Below the pieces are notes generated by a model. It saw only the letters and a program-made list of their open reading frames with translations, did no database searches and was not told where the DNA came from. 23,391 nucleotides of DNA from a virus. Position 1 is the first letter of the stretch. Every line of letters begins with the position of its first letter. A program made the position numbers and the translations under genes. Positions 1 to 7,539 of the stretch are shown one piece after another. The stretch lies in the IMG/VR virus record IMGVR_UViG_3300037225_000449, positions 1-23,391 of that record; one strand, given 5' to 3'.

Positions 1-242
1 GTGTACGTCGTGTTGTCAGCCACGGAGGGGGTCGCCCGAATGATTTTGGCGCGGTGCAAATCAACGGTCTGTAGTTGGTCGTCACGTCCAGCCCGTCGCT
101 GCGAAGTCAGCAACGATACCGACACGTAGGGGTATGGTTGCAGCGGAATTCGCTGTCCCTCGAACACGACGTTGGCGACGATGCTGCCAAGCCATGCGGC
201 GAGCCCGGCCTCGATGTCGGTCCAGACGATGGGTTCGGTCAT
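1..242 (-). CDS. Phage neck terminator-like protein (partial, runs off left edge)
   Basis: Translation from the ATG at 242 begins MTEPIVWTDIEAGLAAWLGS and stays open to base 1, so only the first 80 residues are present. The start (short acidic leader, an amphipathic helix, then a strand-rich segment with QPYPYVSVSLL) resembles the phage neck terminator family (LIC_12616-like), whose members close the connector below the portal. The start codon overlaps the stop of the upstream gene (ATGA, 239-242), indicating translational coupling. Its place directly after adaptor and HK97 gp10-like genes is where neck or tail-terminator genes usually sit. Family assignment is by motif memory and gene order; the missing C-terminus prevents a firmer call. 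Confidence 0.6.
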   Translation of the reverse strand, partial: MTEPIVWTDIEAGLAAWLGSIVANVVFEGQRIPLQPYPYVSVSLLTSQRRAGRDDQLQTVDLHRAKIIRATPSVADNTTY

Positions 243-589
243 GTTTGCGTAACCCTCGTCGCCAGCGCCTGGTAATAGCCAGCCGCATGCGCCCAGCTAT
301 GCACGTCGATTACTTCGTAGGTGGCGCCCAGGTACGTGAACCGGTCAGGCATCGGCCGCGTCAACAGCTCGGTTTGCGAGAAAACCCATGCCAGCTCCTG
401 CTCGCGCAAGCCCTCGGGCATGAACTGCAATTCACTGCTCGACAGGGGCTGCACCGAGGCCGTGATCGCCTGCGTGGTCGCCGTCTCGACGCCCGCGCGG
501 CCGTTGGTCAACGTCGGCGAGGCCGTGCGGCTGATGGTCACGGGCTGGCCAACGTCTGGATCGGTAAGGCAGTCAGTCACGTCGAGCAT
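239..589 (-). CDS. Head-tail completion region protein of unknown function
   Basis: A 116-residue protein starting MLDVTDCLTDPDVGQPVTIS. It is rich in Thr and beta-type sequence in the first half and has aromatic residues near the end (FTYLGATYEVIDVHSWAHAAG). No signal peptide, membrane segment or catalytic motif is visible. It sits two bases after the HK97 gp10-like gene and overlaps the neck gene by four bases. In comparable phage cassettes a small protein in this slot is a head-closure or stopper protein, which would fit the size and strand-rich composition, but that is inference from position only. Confidence 0.7.
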   Translation of the reverse strand: MLDVTDCLTDPDVGQPVTISRTASPTLTNGRAGVETATTQAITASVQPLSSSELQFMPEGLREQELAWVFSQTELLTRPMPDRFTYLGATYEVIDVHSWAHAAGYYQALATRVTQT

Positions 590-591
590 GG

Positions 592-1137
592 CTATTTATG
601 TACCACCTCGACGCTTATCGCGCCAAGCATTACCCGTGTGTTCTCGAGCGGCGTCGTATCCATGTTCCCCTGTGCCTCGCGTTTGGCGCGCTTGGCCGCA
701 GTGTTCTGCCCGCGGCGTCGGTTGATCGTCGAGTCGGCCAATGGCGGGGCTATGCCAGCGTCCATGCGTGCAATGATCGCCTTGCGATACTCCTCGCCAA
801 CCTGCCGATACGCCTGCTTGGGGTTGCCGCCCTTCTCGATGATGTCGTGCAGCAGCTGTGCCAGCCGGTTGCGCCAGTAGTCTTCCTTCTCATACATAGG
901 TGGCCTGATATGCGGGCGACCTGGCGGTGTATCGGACGGATCGTTGAACTCGTGAACGGCGGCTACCTCGGCAATCGTCAACTCGCTCTTACCGGGAGTG
1001 CGTCCGGCTTTTGCTGCCGCCAGTTGCTCATGGTTCTGATTTCCTGTCTCGCCCTGGTAGCCGACCTTGACCTCGTAGTCTGCCGCCTCGGCCAAGTTCT
1101 TGAGCAGCTTTTTCCAGTTGCCGAGCGGGTCAGCCAT
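592..1137 (-). CDS. HK97 gp10-like head-tail / tail-completion protein
   Basis: A 181-residue protein. The middle contains the family signature: LTIAEVAAVHEFNDPSDTPP (an EVA-x-x-H-E-F core) followed by a GRPHIRPPM segment. The C-terminus has the usual 'I...I.....PPLADSTINRRRG' and 'TPLENTRVMLGAISVEV' pattern, in which the mature protein of HK97 gp10-type proteins ends with a PL..T..M...I core. The family helps finish the connector and attach the tail. The ATG at 1137 lies inside the end of the upstream gene (8-bp overlap), so the two are probably coupled. The Asn/Glu-rich N-terminal region (about 20-45) is less conserved in this family. Confidence 0.75.
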   Translation of the reverse strand: MADPLGNWKKLLKNLAEAADYEVKVGYQGETGNQNHEQLAAAKAGRTPGKSELTIAEVAAVHEFNDPSDTPPGRPHIRPPMYEKEDYWRNRLAQLLHDIIEKGGNPKQAYRQVGEEYRKAIIARMDAGIAPPLADSTINRRRGQNTAAKRAKREAQGNMDTTPLENTRVMLGAISVEVVHK

Positions 1138-1570
1138 TGCCGCGATGCGACCCGTCGAACTGTTTGACCAGCGGCGAGTCGAATTGCCCTATAACGAACG
1201 GCTGTTTCACCGCATCCAAATCATTGTCGAGCAGCACCTTGCCGCTCTTGGTGAGCCCACCAAAGAACGCGCCAGCGAGCTTCCCGGCCTCGCGCCGCAA
1301 CAACGCCGCTTGCTGGCGTAGGTTCTCGGCGACGTTGCCCATTTGCTTGGAAATCTGGCCGACAGAGAACGTAGCCTTGGACGCATATTTCGAAGCCAGA
1401 GCGTCCAAGCAAAACGCCGCGGCAAGTCGCTCGTTGGCCGGGTATTTGGCTACCCCGGCCGCAATCTCGCCGTCTTGCAGCTGCTGATTATTCGTGTCGG
1501 TATCGCCGCACTGGAAGCGCACGGCGTCAGAAAAGGAAGTTGCGGGGGATCCCGTGTAGGTCCAAGTCAT
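1130..1570 (-). CDS. Head-tail connector (gp6-like adaptor) protein
   Basis: A 146-residue protein opening with MTWTYTGSPATSFSDAVRFQ and then CGDTDTNNQQLQDGEIAAGV. The pattern 'W.Y.G.P..S..DAVRF..GDTD...QLQD.EI' marks a large group of small phage adaptor proteins that sit under the portal. The remainder is helical (Ala-rich, AAAFCLDALASKYAS and an ISKQMGNVAENLRQQAALLRR helix). It follows the SAP-like head protein gene with a nine-base gap and overlaps the gp10-like gene by eight bases. Adaptor, gp10-like and neck genes in this order are typical. The specific family number is not asserted. Confidence 0.75.
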   Translation of the reverse strand: MTWTYTGSPATSFSDAVRFQCGDTDTNNQQLQDGEIAAGVAKYPANERLAAAFCLDALASKYASKATFSVGQISKQMGNVAENLRQQAALLRREAGKLAGAFFGGLTKSGKVLLDNDLDAVKQPFVIGQFDSPLVKQFDGSHRGNG

Positions 1571-1579
1571 CCCGCTAGT

Positions 1580-2143
1580 CTAAAAGCCGGCCGTCAATTT
1601 TGCAATGATCGCGTGCTTGTCCTCGTTGCCGTTCAGCTTGATCGTCCGCGTCTCCGCGTACTTGATGAGCTCGCCGCGACCCATCGACTTGAGATCGGCC
1701 AGAGATTTTGCGGACGCCGGATTGGCGACGACCGGTGTGGCGTCCATCTCGGCGGGCGTCGGATCGGTGGCGGCCTGGGGCTCCTTCGCCAGCGCCTCGA
1801 CCTGTGCCGGCGACAGCTTGTTCCACATGCCCGGCCCTTCGTATGTGCCCGCCAGCTTCTGCCGCTTGATCTCGGCAATGTGCGCCACGTCCTCTTCGGT
1901 CAGAGCGCGTGGCGGCACGTAGGGGCCATGGGGGTCGTGAGGGGATGATTCGCGACCGTCGATGCGGGCGACCACGCCGCGCTTGCACCATAGATGGGGA
2001 TTGCTCCAATTTTCGGCGCCAGGAATGGGTTCGCCCGGTTCCACGTCGCGATAGATGCCATCGGGGAATTTGTGCCCATGAACGCGCTGAAGCGCTTTGT
2101 ATATGGGCGTATATCCTGGCGGATTCTTGTACGGCTCTGACAT
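1580..2143 (-). CDS. Phage head-cluster protein with C-terminal SAP/HeH-like helical domain
   Basis: A 187-residue protein. The first 75 residues are Pro/Gly-rich (MSEPYKNPPGYTPIYKALQR, EPGEPIPGAENW), a linker holds Pro/Ala (QAATDPTPAEMDATPVVANP), and the last 40 residues form two predicted helices, LADLKSMGRGELIKYAE and EDKHAIIAKLTAGF, with the layout of HeH/SAP-like modules found in many phage head proteins. The start is set by a clear GATAGGAGAACGAA ribosome site. The gene lies after the terminator that follows the capsid gene, and a 7-bp dyad (GATCCCG-N5-CGGGATC, 2170-2188) lies in its leader. Role unknown; perhaps a nucleic-acid or capsid contact. Confidence 0.65.
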   Translation of the reverse strand: MSEPYKNPPGYTPIYKALQRVHGHKFPDGIYRDVEPGEPIPGAENWSNPHLWCKRGVVARIDGRESSPHDPHGPYVPPRALTEEDVAHIAEIKRQKLAGTYEGPGMWNKLSPAQVEALAKEPQAATDPTPAEMDATPVVANPASAKSLADLKSMGRGELIKYAETRTIKLNGNEDKHAIIAKLTAGF

Positions 2144-2214
2144 TTCGTTCTCCTATCGAACGTTAGGGGGATCCCGTGGATCGGGATCGTGCAGAATATG
2201 CCAGGATGTGAAGG

Positions 2215-2253
2215 GGAAAGAAAGCGGCCGGCTCACTTCCAACGAAGCCGGCC
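2215..2253 (-). terminator. Rho-independent terminator after the major capsid gene
   Basis: On the minus strand the sequence reads GGCCGGCT, a 12-base loop, AGCCGGCC (stem 2226-2233 with 2246-2253), followed by a T/C-rich run (GCTTTCTTTCC). The perfect 8-bp GC-rich stem, the trailing pyrimidine tract and the position 17 bases after the capsid stop codon support an intrinsic terminator. It may lower expression of the downstream head-completion genes relative to capsid. Confidence 0.75.
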
Positions 2254-2269
2254 ACCGTTTCTTGACTGA

Positions 2270-3223
2270 CTACGCGCTCGGTGCGGCGATGTACGCACCG
2301 AGTTTTGCGGCAACCAATTTTTGGGCAAAGGCCGCCTCAACTTCGACGCGGTCCGATTTGAGCCACTCCATGCGAAAACGCAAAACCCGCATGAACCCGC
2401 CGACCAAATCGTTCCAGTGGAACGTATAGCCAGCGCTCGGCGTGCGCAGACCGGGCTTAGGCGCCGAGTGGATGAGCAGCACGGCGTCACCAAACAAGAA
2501 GTCCAGCGAGTCCGTGGCGCCCTCGTTCGCGGTGTTGATGACCGCGCCGCCGACAAGGATCTCATTGAGCCCCAGCACCGCGGCCAGCAGCGCCGTCGAG
2601 ACGATGCCGGTCTCGGTGTACTTGATGCGGTCCAACAGATCCGGATGGTCGAGCAACACGTCCTTGGTGTACTCGCCCATAACCGCCTTGTTGGCGCGGA
2701 AGCCGGTCTGTTTCATGACCGAGCGGCATTCAGTGCGCATGTCCGCGATCGGAGTTGAACCGGCGGTCAGCCACTTGGGTGACACCGTGATGTCACCGTT
2801 GGTGGACGAGCCGGTCCACGTCGAGGCCGCAAAATAATTCGAGGCCCACTGAACTTCCTTGGTCAGGATGATGTCGCGGGTCACGAATTCGGTCGACTCG
2901 ATGTCGGGGTCGAGCACCGAGTCAGCGTTAGCGCGCACTTGGTCATCAATGTCGTGATGGAGTGCCCAGACATCGCAATAGTACGTGGGGGTGTTGTCGA
3001 TCGTCCAGCCGCTGCCGGCCGACTCGGCTCCGGGTGCCCGGCGCTGCGCCTTGGCGCGGAAAAAATTTCCCTTGTCATAGCTGTAGTAACGGTCGCTCTG
3101 CTTTTGGACGGGGATCCCCGGAAACGCCTTGTCGGCGATGAAATCAGTTTGGTCCTGCATGTAGGCGATCGAAACGTTGGTCAACGGTGCGTTCACATGC
3201 ACATCAGATGGGGTGGGTTGCAT
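2270..3223 (-). CDS. Major capsid protein
   Basis: A 317-residue protein, a normal length for a capsid protein without an N-terminal delta domain. Features typical of this capsid group are visible: the N-terminal 'DFIADKAFPGIPVQKQSDRY' segment followed by YSYDKGNFFR, an HHDIDDQVRANAD helix, 'VLDPDIESTEFVTRDIILTK', and a central ADMRTECRSVMKQTGFRANK segment followed by VMGEYTKDVLLDHPDLLDR, then the EILVGGAVINTA strand. An AAAGGAATTTTGCA ribosome site precedes the ATG at 3223. The gene sits between the decoration genes and a terminator, the expected place for the most abundant virion protein. An HK97-type fold is assumed from the family. Confidence 0.85.
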   Translation of the reverse strand: MQPTPSDVHVNAPLTNVSIAYMQDQTDFIADKAFPGIPVQKQSDRYYSYDKGNFFRAKAQRRAPGAESAGSGWTIDNTPTYYCDVWALHHDIDDQVRANADSVLDPDIESTEFVTRDIILTKEVQWASNYFAASTWTGSSTNGDITVSPKWLTAGSTPIADMRTECRSVMKQTGFRANKAVMGEYTKDVLLDHPDLLDRIKYTETGIVSTALLAAVLGLNEILVGGAVINTANEGATDSLDFLFGDAVLLIHSAPKPGLRTPSAGYTFHWNDLVGGFMRVLRFRMEWLKSDRVEVEAAFAQKLVAAKLGAYIAAPSA

Positions 3224-3257
3224 TGCAAAATTCCTTTACGAAAAAGTTGGTTGTTGG

Positions 3258-3668
3258 TTATGCCTTGATGTCCATGCCACCGAGCAACAGCACGGTGACC
3301 AAATTTCCCGAGCTCGCACCCTCGAGCGCGATGCCAGGAGTGTAGCTGCTCGACGCGCCGGCCACCGCGTGGCCGCTGGCGTCGGAACTGACGAGCTGCC
3401 CGGCCGTGATTGTCCCGCCCGCCACTGCCTTGACGACGCTGCCAGCCCCCGCGACCGTAGCCGCGTGGCCCGTCGTGGGCTTGCTGACGAGCACGCCGAT
3501 CGCCTGCTCGGTCGTGCCGGCCACCCGCCCCACCGTCAAGTCTGCGGTCATCTTGACGAAGTGGTACTGGTAGTTGGTCCCGTCGTCGCTAGTCGTCAGC
3601 GAGCTGTCGCAGATCAGCCCCGGGATAGTCTTGAGGATTTCCTCGTAATGTGAAAGTCCTTGGGCCAT
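3258..3668 (-). CDS. Capsid decoration protein (DUF2190-like), copy 2
   Basis: A 136-residue Gly/Ala/Val-rich protein (MAQGLSHYEEILKTIPGLIC...). The pattern 'F VKM TADLTVG', 'AIGVLVSKPTTG..ATVAGAGSVVKAVAGGTITAGQLVSSDASG' and 'PGIALEGASSGNLVTVLLLGG' matches small beta-rich phage decoration proteins of the DUF2190 / Shp type, which trimerise on the capsid surface and stabilise it. It is clearly paralogous to the gene just upstream. The AAAGGCGG ribosome site supports the ATG at 3668. It lies 15 bases after its paralogue and 34 bases before the capsid gene. Confidence 0.8.
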   Translation of the reverse strand: MAQGLSHYEEILKTIPGLICDSSLTTSDDGTNYQYHFVKMTADLTVGRVAGTTEQAIGVLVSKPTTGHAATVAGAGSVVKAVAGGTITAGQLVSSDASGHAVAGASSSYTPGIALEGASSGNLVTVLLLGGMDIKA

Positions 3669-3683
3669 GATGGTCCGCCTTTC

Positions 3684-4112
3684 TTACGACGCTGCCAAGG
3701 TGGTGCCGCCGCAAAGATACGCGGCGATGATATTGCCCGAGCTTCCGCCTTCGAGGGCGATGGCCGCAACGTAGTCCGTACCGGCATCGACCGCAGTGGC
3801 CGAACCATCACCGCCAGCCGCCGCCGTGAGCTTCTGCCCGTACGTGACGGTGCCGCCGAGCACGAGCTTGGTGACACTGCCAACGCCGGCAACTTCAACG
3901 GCTTGCGGGACAGTGGACGACGCCACAGGGGATACGGCGGTGTTGTTCTGCAACACGCCGATCGGGATTGTGCCGTCGGTGGCCAGCGCTACGGTCATGT
4001 TGGCGCTCATTTTGACGAACCGATACTGACCAGCCGTCGACAGGTCGGTAACGCACTTGAGCCCCGGGATTAGGTTCAGGCGCCCTTCAAACGCGGTAAC
4101 ACCTTGAGACAT
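3684..4112 (-). CDS. Capsid decoration protein (DUF2190-like), copy 1
   Basis: A 142-residue protein. I place the start at MSQGVTAFEGRLNLIPGLKC because a strong AACAGGAG site lies seven bases upstream of that ATG; an open frame extends further 5' but without a start signal. The pattern 'RFVKMSANMTVALATDGTIPIGVLQNN', 'GVGSVTKLVLGGTVTYGQKLTAAAGG' and 'AAIALEGGSSGNIIAAYLCGG' parallels the neighbouring decoration protein block by block, so the pair arose by tandem duplication or serves as two alternative decoration subunits. The 128-bp leader between this gene and the scaffold gene holds a small ACCCA/TGGGT hairpin but no convincing promoter. Confidence 0.8.
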   Translation of the reverse strand: MSQGVTAFEGRLNLIPGLKCVTDLSTAGQYRFVKMSANMTVALATDGTIPIGVLQNNTAVSPVASSTVPQAVEVAGVGSVTKLVLGGTVTYGQKLTAAAGGDGSATAVDAGTDYVAAIALEGGSSGNIIAAYLCGGTTLAAS

Positions 4113-4240
4113 GGATCGCTCCTGTTGGTGGTCGGGCCGACAAGGCGCGCCACCCACGTAAATGGGTAAACGCCCGTCGACCTTCTCAACAGGTCAGCGA
4201 TGCGGGGATAGGTCTATGCTGCCAAAACGCAGCGCGGCCG

Positions 4241-5104
4241 TCAAGCGTGCTGCTTGGGGTGCTCGGCGAGGTACTGATTGTAGAGCTCGCGACCTTCTGC
4301 GGTCTTCATCACCTGGACCATGCGCTGCGCGTCGGTCAGCGGCCGGCCGTCTTCCGACTTCATGGTGATGCTCTTGGCCAGGGCCTGCATCTTCGCCTCG
4401 GCATCGCCATGACCGCCGGCCCAGCCGGCCACGCCGGTCGCCTGCATCATCGTCTGGTTCTTCTGCACGAACTCGCTCATGCGTTTCAGGTTGGACAGCA
4501 TGGCCTCTTCGGCCTTGGCCCCCGCGTCGTGCGCAGACTTCAGCAGCATCGCGTTTTCCTCGGTGCTGCCCGGGGCGTACGGGAATTCTTTCTCGGCCTT
4601 GGTGATGTACTCGAGCTTCTGGTTGCGATCGGTGAGCTCGCGGTTGCTCTTCTCGACCGTCTCCAACTTCTCGTTCATCGACTTGAACATTGCCTCGACT
4701 TTGGCGTCCATCTCGGGCTCCGTGTCCGCCGACTTGGCGGTCTTTTTCTTCGGCTCGAAGCCGCACTTCTTGGCGCGCTTCATGTAAGCGTCATCACTCT
4801 CGTCGGCGCCCTGGCTCTCGTCGCCGTCAGTCTCCTTGTGGGCCTTCTCGACCTTGGGCAGCACGTCGGCGCAGTTTTTCTTAATCCGGTAGATGGCGAC
4901 TTCGGCGGCGATGCGGTCATCGCTGGCGCCTTCACTCTTCAGCGTCTCAACGAATTCGGTTTCGCCCTCGGCGACCACGGTGACAACTTGTTTGGTATCG
5001 ACTGACATTTTCTTCTCCGATTTGGTGATGGCGTACCGTTTCCTATTGGCCGCCTTTTTGACGTTGGAAATTTCCAGCGTCGACAAGTGGGTGAGCATGT
5101 TCAT
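4241..5104 (-). CDS. Prohead scaffolding protein
   Basis: A 287-residue, highly charged protein rich in Lys, Glu and Ala. It starts with a protease-associated N-terminal tail, LSTLEISNVKKAANRKRYAI, then an acidic stretch (ETDGDESQGADESDDAY), a long heptad-rich helix around residues 130-180 (MDAKVEAMFKSMNEKLETVE, KSNRELTDRNQKLEYIT) predicted to be coiled coil, and a basic/Gln-rich end (LYNQYLAEHPKQHA). That composition and the position between the prohead protease and the decoration/capsid genes are typical of internal scaffolds, which guide capsid assembly and are degraded by the protease. The ATG overlaps the protease stop (ATGA, 5101-5104). Confidence 0.7.
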   Translation of the reverse strand: MNMLTHLSTLEISNVKKAANRKRYAITKSEKKMSVDTKQVVTVVAEGETEFVETLKSEGASDDRIAAEVAIYRIKKNCADVLPKVEKAHKETDGDESQGADESDDAYMKRAKKCGFEPKKKTAKSADTEPEMDAKVEAMFKSMNEKLETVEKSNRELTDRNQKLEYITKAEKEFPYAPGSTEENAMLLKSAHDAGAKAEEAMLSNLKRMSEFVQKNQTMMQATGVAGWAGGHGDAEAKMQALAKSITMKSEDGRPLTDAQRMVQVMKTAEGRELYNQYLAEHPKQHA

Positions 5105-7524
5105 GTTTTCGGCACCAGAGGCACAAAGGTAACTTCCGGCATCGACGCCTTATCCGCCCTGGTCTTGGCCGAGAATCCACCGATCGATACGCCGGTGATG
5201 TCTCCGCGCTTATACGCGGCCCAGCCATCGGCGTCGAGCTTGATCCCGACTATCCACGCACCAGAATGCACAACATCGTCTCCATAAGGCATTTCCCATG
5301 CCGAATGCGGCTGCAGGGTCATCGCCTTCTGGTAGTCCTCTTTGCTCGGGTAGGGTACACACGAGCTTTCTACCAAGTCAGCGCGGTCCTTGCGCGTATG
5401 CTCTCGGCCGATGACGCGCGACTGCCTCAAATAGTCGTGCGCCGCCTGTTCTGCGACGGCGGGCGGGATCCATTCGTCTTGCGTGTCGACCTCGTATGGG
5501 TCGATGGCCACGCAGTAGACGATCTGTTTCTCGGCCGCTGCCTTCGCTACCTTGACGAAACACTCACCACTTCGACCGGGGAGGATCTCCAACCTTGGAC
5601 CAGGGGAGATGACACTAGTGTCCTTGAAAATAAATCCCTCGTCAAGAGCCTTGGTGATACGACCTAATTTGCGCTCCATTTCTCCTTGCGTGGACCTGCA
5701 AGTCTTCTTTGTGTACCGATCCTCGTTAAGCCTGGCCGCCAATGGATGTGGCATCATCAAGAGCGCCCGGTCCCCAAGAGCCTCATGCGCGGTCTTGCCG
5801 ATCGCCACCACCACGGCCTGCGGCCAACGGTCTAGCTCGGTTTTTCGGTATTCGGCGTACTTGTCCATCTCGGCCCTGGTGAAGTCCTGCCACTGTTGCG
5901 GGATGTAGTTCCCAACGCCGAATTGGTGCATCTCGCATCTTGGGACGACCGGGCAAGCGAACCCGACGGCGACCTCGGATTTTGTGACGCCCAGAGGCGC
6001 CAGGTAACGCTCGGCAAACGCAACACCATCGGCGCCGACAAACGCCTCGCCACGCGCAAGCTCGAGCTCGTTAGGGGCCGCGCTGACGAATACCAGTCGC
6101 GCAGACGCGGGCCCGACGAACGGGACGAATGTTGAGTGGAGCAGTGCATCGTGCGCCGCCTCTGCGGTCTTCTGGATGTGCTCTGGCGGTGCCGCGACCG
6201 AGCTGTGGCTCGGGCCCGAAACCGTCATGTCACCGGAAATATCGGCCGTGATTTCAACAATGTCGCCTACATGCAGGCCGGGCACGGAATGGCACACCAG
6301 CTCGCCGCACACCACGCTGCCATCTTGGACTTGGGTCACCTCCGCCGGTGCCTTCGAGGGGGAGGCGAAGTCGACCGGCGAAGGTTGCCCAAGGGGAAAC
6401 GCGGTGTCGGCGTCATTGACCGACAACACCATCGTGTCGAAATAGATGTCTTGCAGCGGCGCACGCTTCGGCATCTTGGCCGACTCGTCGACGTACGCCA
6501 GTGTCAGGTGTGGCGTGAAATCGTGGGCCTGGTTGACCGGGACGCCACGGGCCACAAGGGCGCGCACCAGCCGGGCCCGCAAGTCGGTGAGTCCCGGCAC
6601 GTCGACCAGCCGGATCAATACGTCCTTGCCATCGGACGAATCGGTGCCGGCGAAGCGACCAATGCCGGCCAAGACCCCACGCAGCACTGGCGTGTCTTGT
6701 ATGGTGCCGATCGCCTCGACGGCGCTCATCATGCCGGTCGGCCCCACGGTTGACATACGGCCCAAGTACGCCAGCGTCACGTGTAGCGACTCAGCCGGCT
6801 CGCCGCCTTCGAGTGCGATGTCCTTGGCGGTCTGCGCTGGCAAACGCAGGGCAATCATGACCCCGGGATCCCCGGAGCGGTCGGCTTTCTTGGCACGCGA
6901 GTAGTAGTGGGCGTCTTCTTTGAGATGGTCGAGCGCGATCTCCTCGGCGATGGCGCGATCGTTGGTGTGCTCCATCTCTTCTTTGGTGCCCAGCCGGAGC
7001 TCGTCGGGGTCCGCCTTATCGCGGGGAAGGCCCGGCTTGCCGCCGAGCTTCTCACCCTTGGCCGCCGCCTCGCGTCGGCACTTCTCGGCCCAGAACTGTT
7101 CGGCCAGCACCTCACCGCCCGTGCGTGTGCCGCGCCGCACGTCCGCCGCCGCCCAGACCTCCGCGCGCTCGAAGGCGTCGTCGAGCTCCCATTGTGAGAG
7201 CGACGCCGTGCCGGCCATGAACGACTTCTCTATCGACGTGGCCCGGGCCCGCCCGCTCGCCATGCCGCCCGCGTGACCGCGCGCGTGAGCGTGGACCTCC
7301 GCGAACTTGTCGCCCAGCGCGGCCTTGGCCTTGGCCAGCGCCGCCTCGAGATACTCGCGGGATTTCTTCTTGGTCTCCGGCGTCGGCTTGCCCTCGGTGC
7401 GGCATGCTTCGCGAAGCTGGCGGTGTGCGGCCGCAACCGCACTGTCTGGATCGTGGCCGGCCTTGATCATCTCCGCGATGTTCTCGCGGTACGCTTCGAT
7501 TGAGCAGCTTGCGGCGAGAGGCAC
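5101..7524 (-). CDS. Multidomain prohead protein: DUF5661, 2H-phosphoesterase-like, UDG-like and XkdF-type protease domains
   Basis: An 807-residue protein starting at GTG 7524 with an AGGGG site eight bases upstream. Domains in order: an Ala/Lys-rich helical N-terminus (1-165); a DUF5661-like segment (about 177-213, ELRLGTKEEMEHTNDRAIAE then IALDHLKEDAHYYS); a 2H phosphoesterase / 2'-5' RNA ligase-like domain (about 218-375) with the two diagnostic HxT motifs, HVT at 248-250 and HLT at 339-341; a short beta-rich linker (about 400-440); a uracil-DNA-glycosylase-like domain (about 465-625) with SAAPNELELARGEAFVG and VVVAIGKTAHEALGD then MPHPLA; and a C-terminal XkdF-type phage serine protease domain (about 665-790: DEWIPPAV, GREHT, ESSCVPYPS, GAWIVGIKLD, GDITGVSIGGFS). 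It precedes the scaffold gene, as expected for the maturation protease. Whether the 2H and UDG modules are active is unknown; the usual UDG Fe-S cysteines are not obvious. Confidence 0.75.
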   Translation of the reverse strand: MPLAASCSIEAYRENIAEMIKAGHDPDSAVAAAHRQLREACRTEGKPTPETKKKSREYLEAALAKAKAALGDKFAEVHAHARGHAGGMASGRARATSIEKSFMAGTASLSQWELDDAFERAEVWAAADVRRGTRTGGEVLAEQFWAEKCRREAAAKGEKLGGKPGLPRDKADPDELRLGTKEEMEHTNDRAIAEEIALDHLKEDAHYYSRAKKADRSGDPGVMIALRLPAQTAKDIALEGGEPAESLHVTLAYLGRMSTVGPTGMMSAVEAIGTIQDTPVLRGVLAGIGRFAGTDSSDGKDVLIRLVDVPGLTDLRARLVRALVARGVPVNQAHDFTPHLTLAYVDESAKMPKRAPLQDIYFDTMVLSVNDADTAFPLGQPSPVDFASPSKAPAEVTQVQDGSVVCGELVCHSVPGLHVGDIVEITADISGDMTVSGPSHSSVAAPPEHIQKTAEAAHDALLHSTFVPFVGPASARLVFVSAAPNELELARGEAFVGADGVAFAERYLAPLGVTKSEVAVGFACPVVPRCEMHQFGVGNYIPQQWQDFTRAEMDKYAEYRKTELDRWPQAVVVAIGKTAHEALGDRALLMMPHPLAARLNEDRYTKKTCRSTQGEMERKLGRITKALDEGFIFKDTSVISPGPRLEILPGRSGECFVKVAKAAAEKQIVYCVAIDPYEVDTQDEWIPPAVAEQAAHDYLRQSRVIGREHTRKDRADLVESSCVPYPSKEDYQKAMTLQPHSAWEMPYGDDVVHSGAWIVGIKLDADGWAAYKRGDITGVSIGGFSAKTRADKASMPEVTFVPLVPKT

Positions 7525-7539
7525 GTTGGTACCCCTAGC

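Noticed and set aside
4213-4244. Promoter TTGACG ... CATAGA before the decoration genes
   Set aside because: The spacing of 20 bp is too long and the -10 match is poor.
4247-5005. Long plus-strand open frame opposite the scaffold gene
   Set aside because: Leu/Gly-rich translation is the complement of Glu/Lys/Ala codons in the scaffold; no start signal or family.
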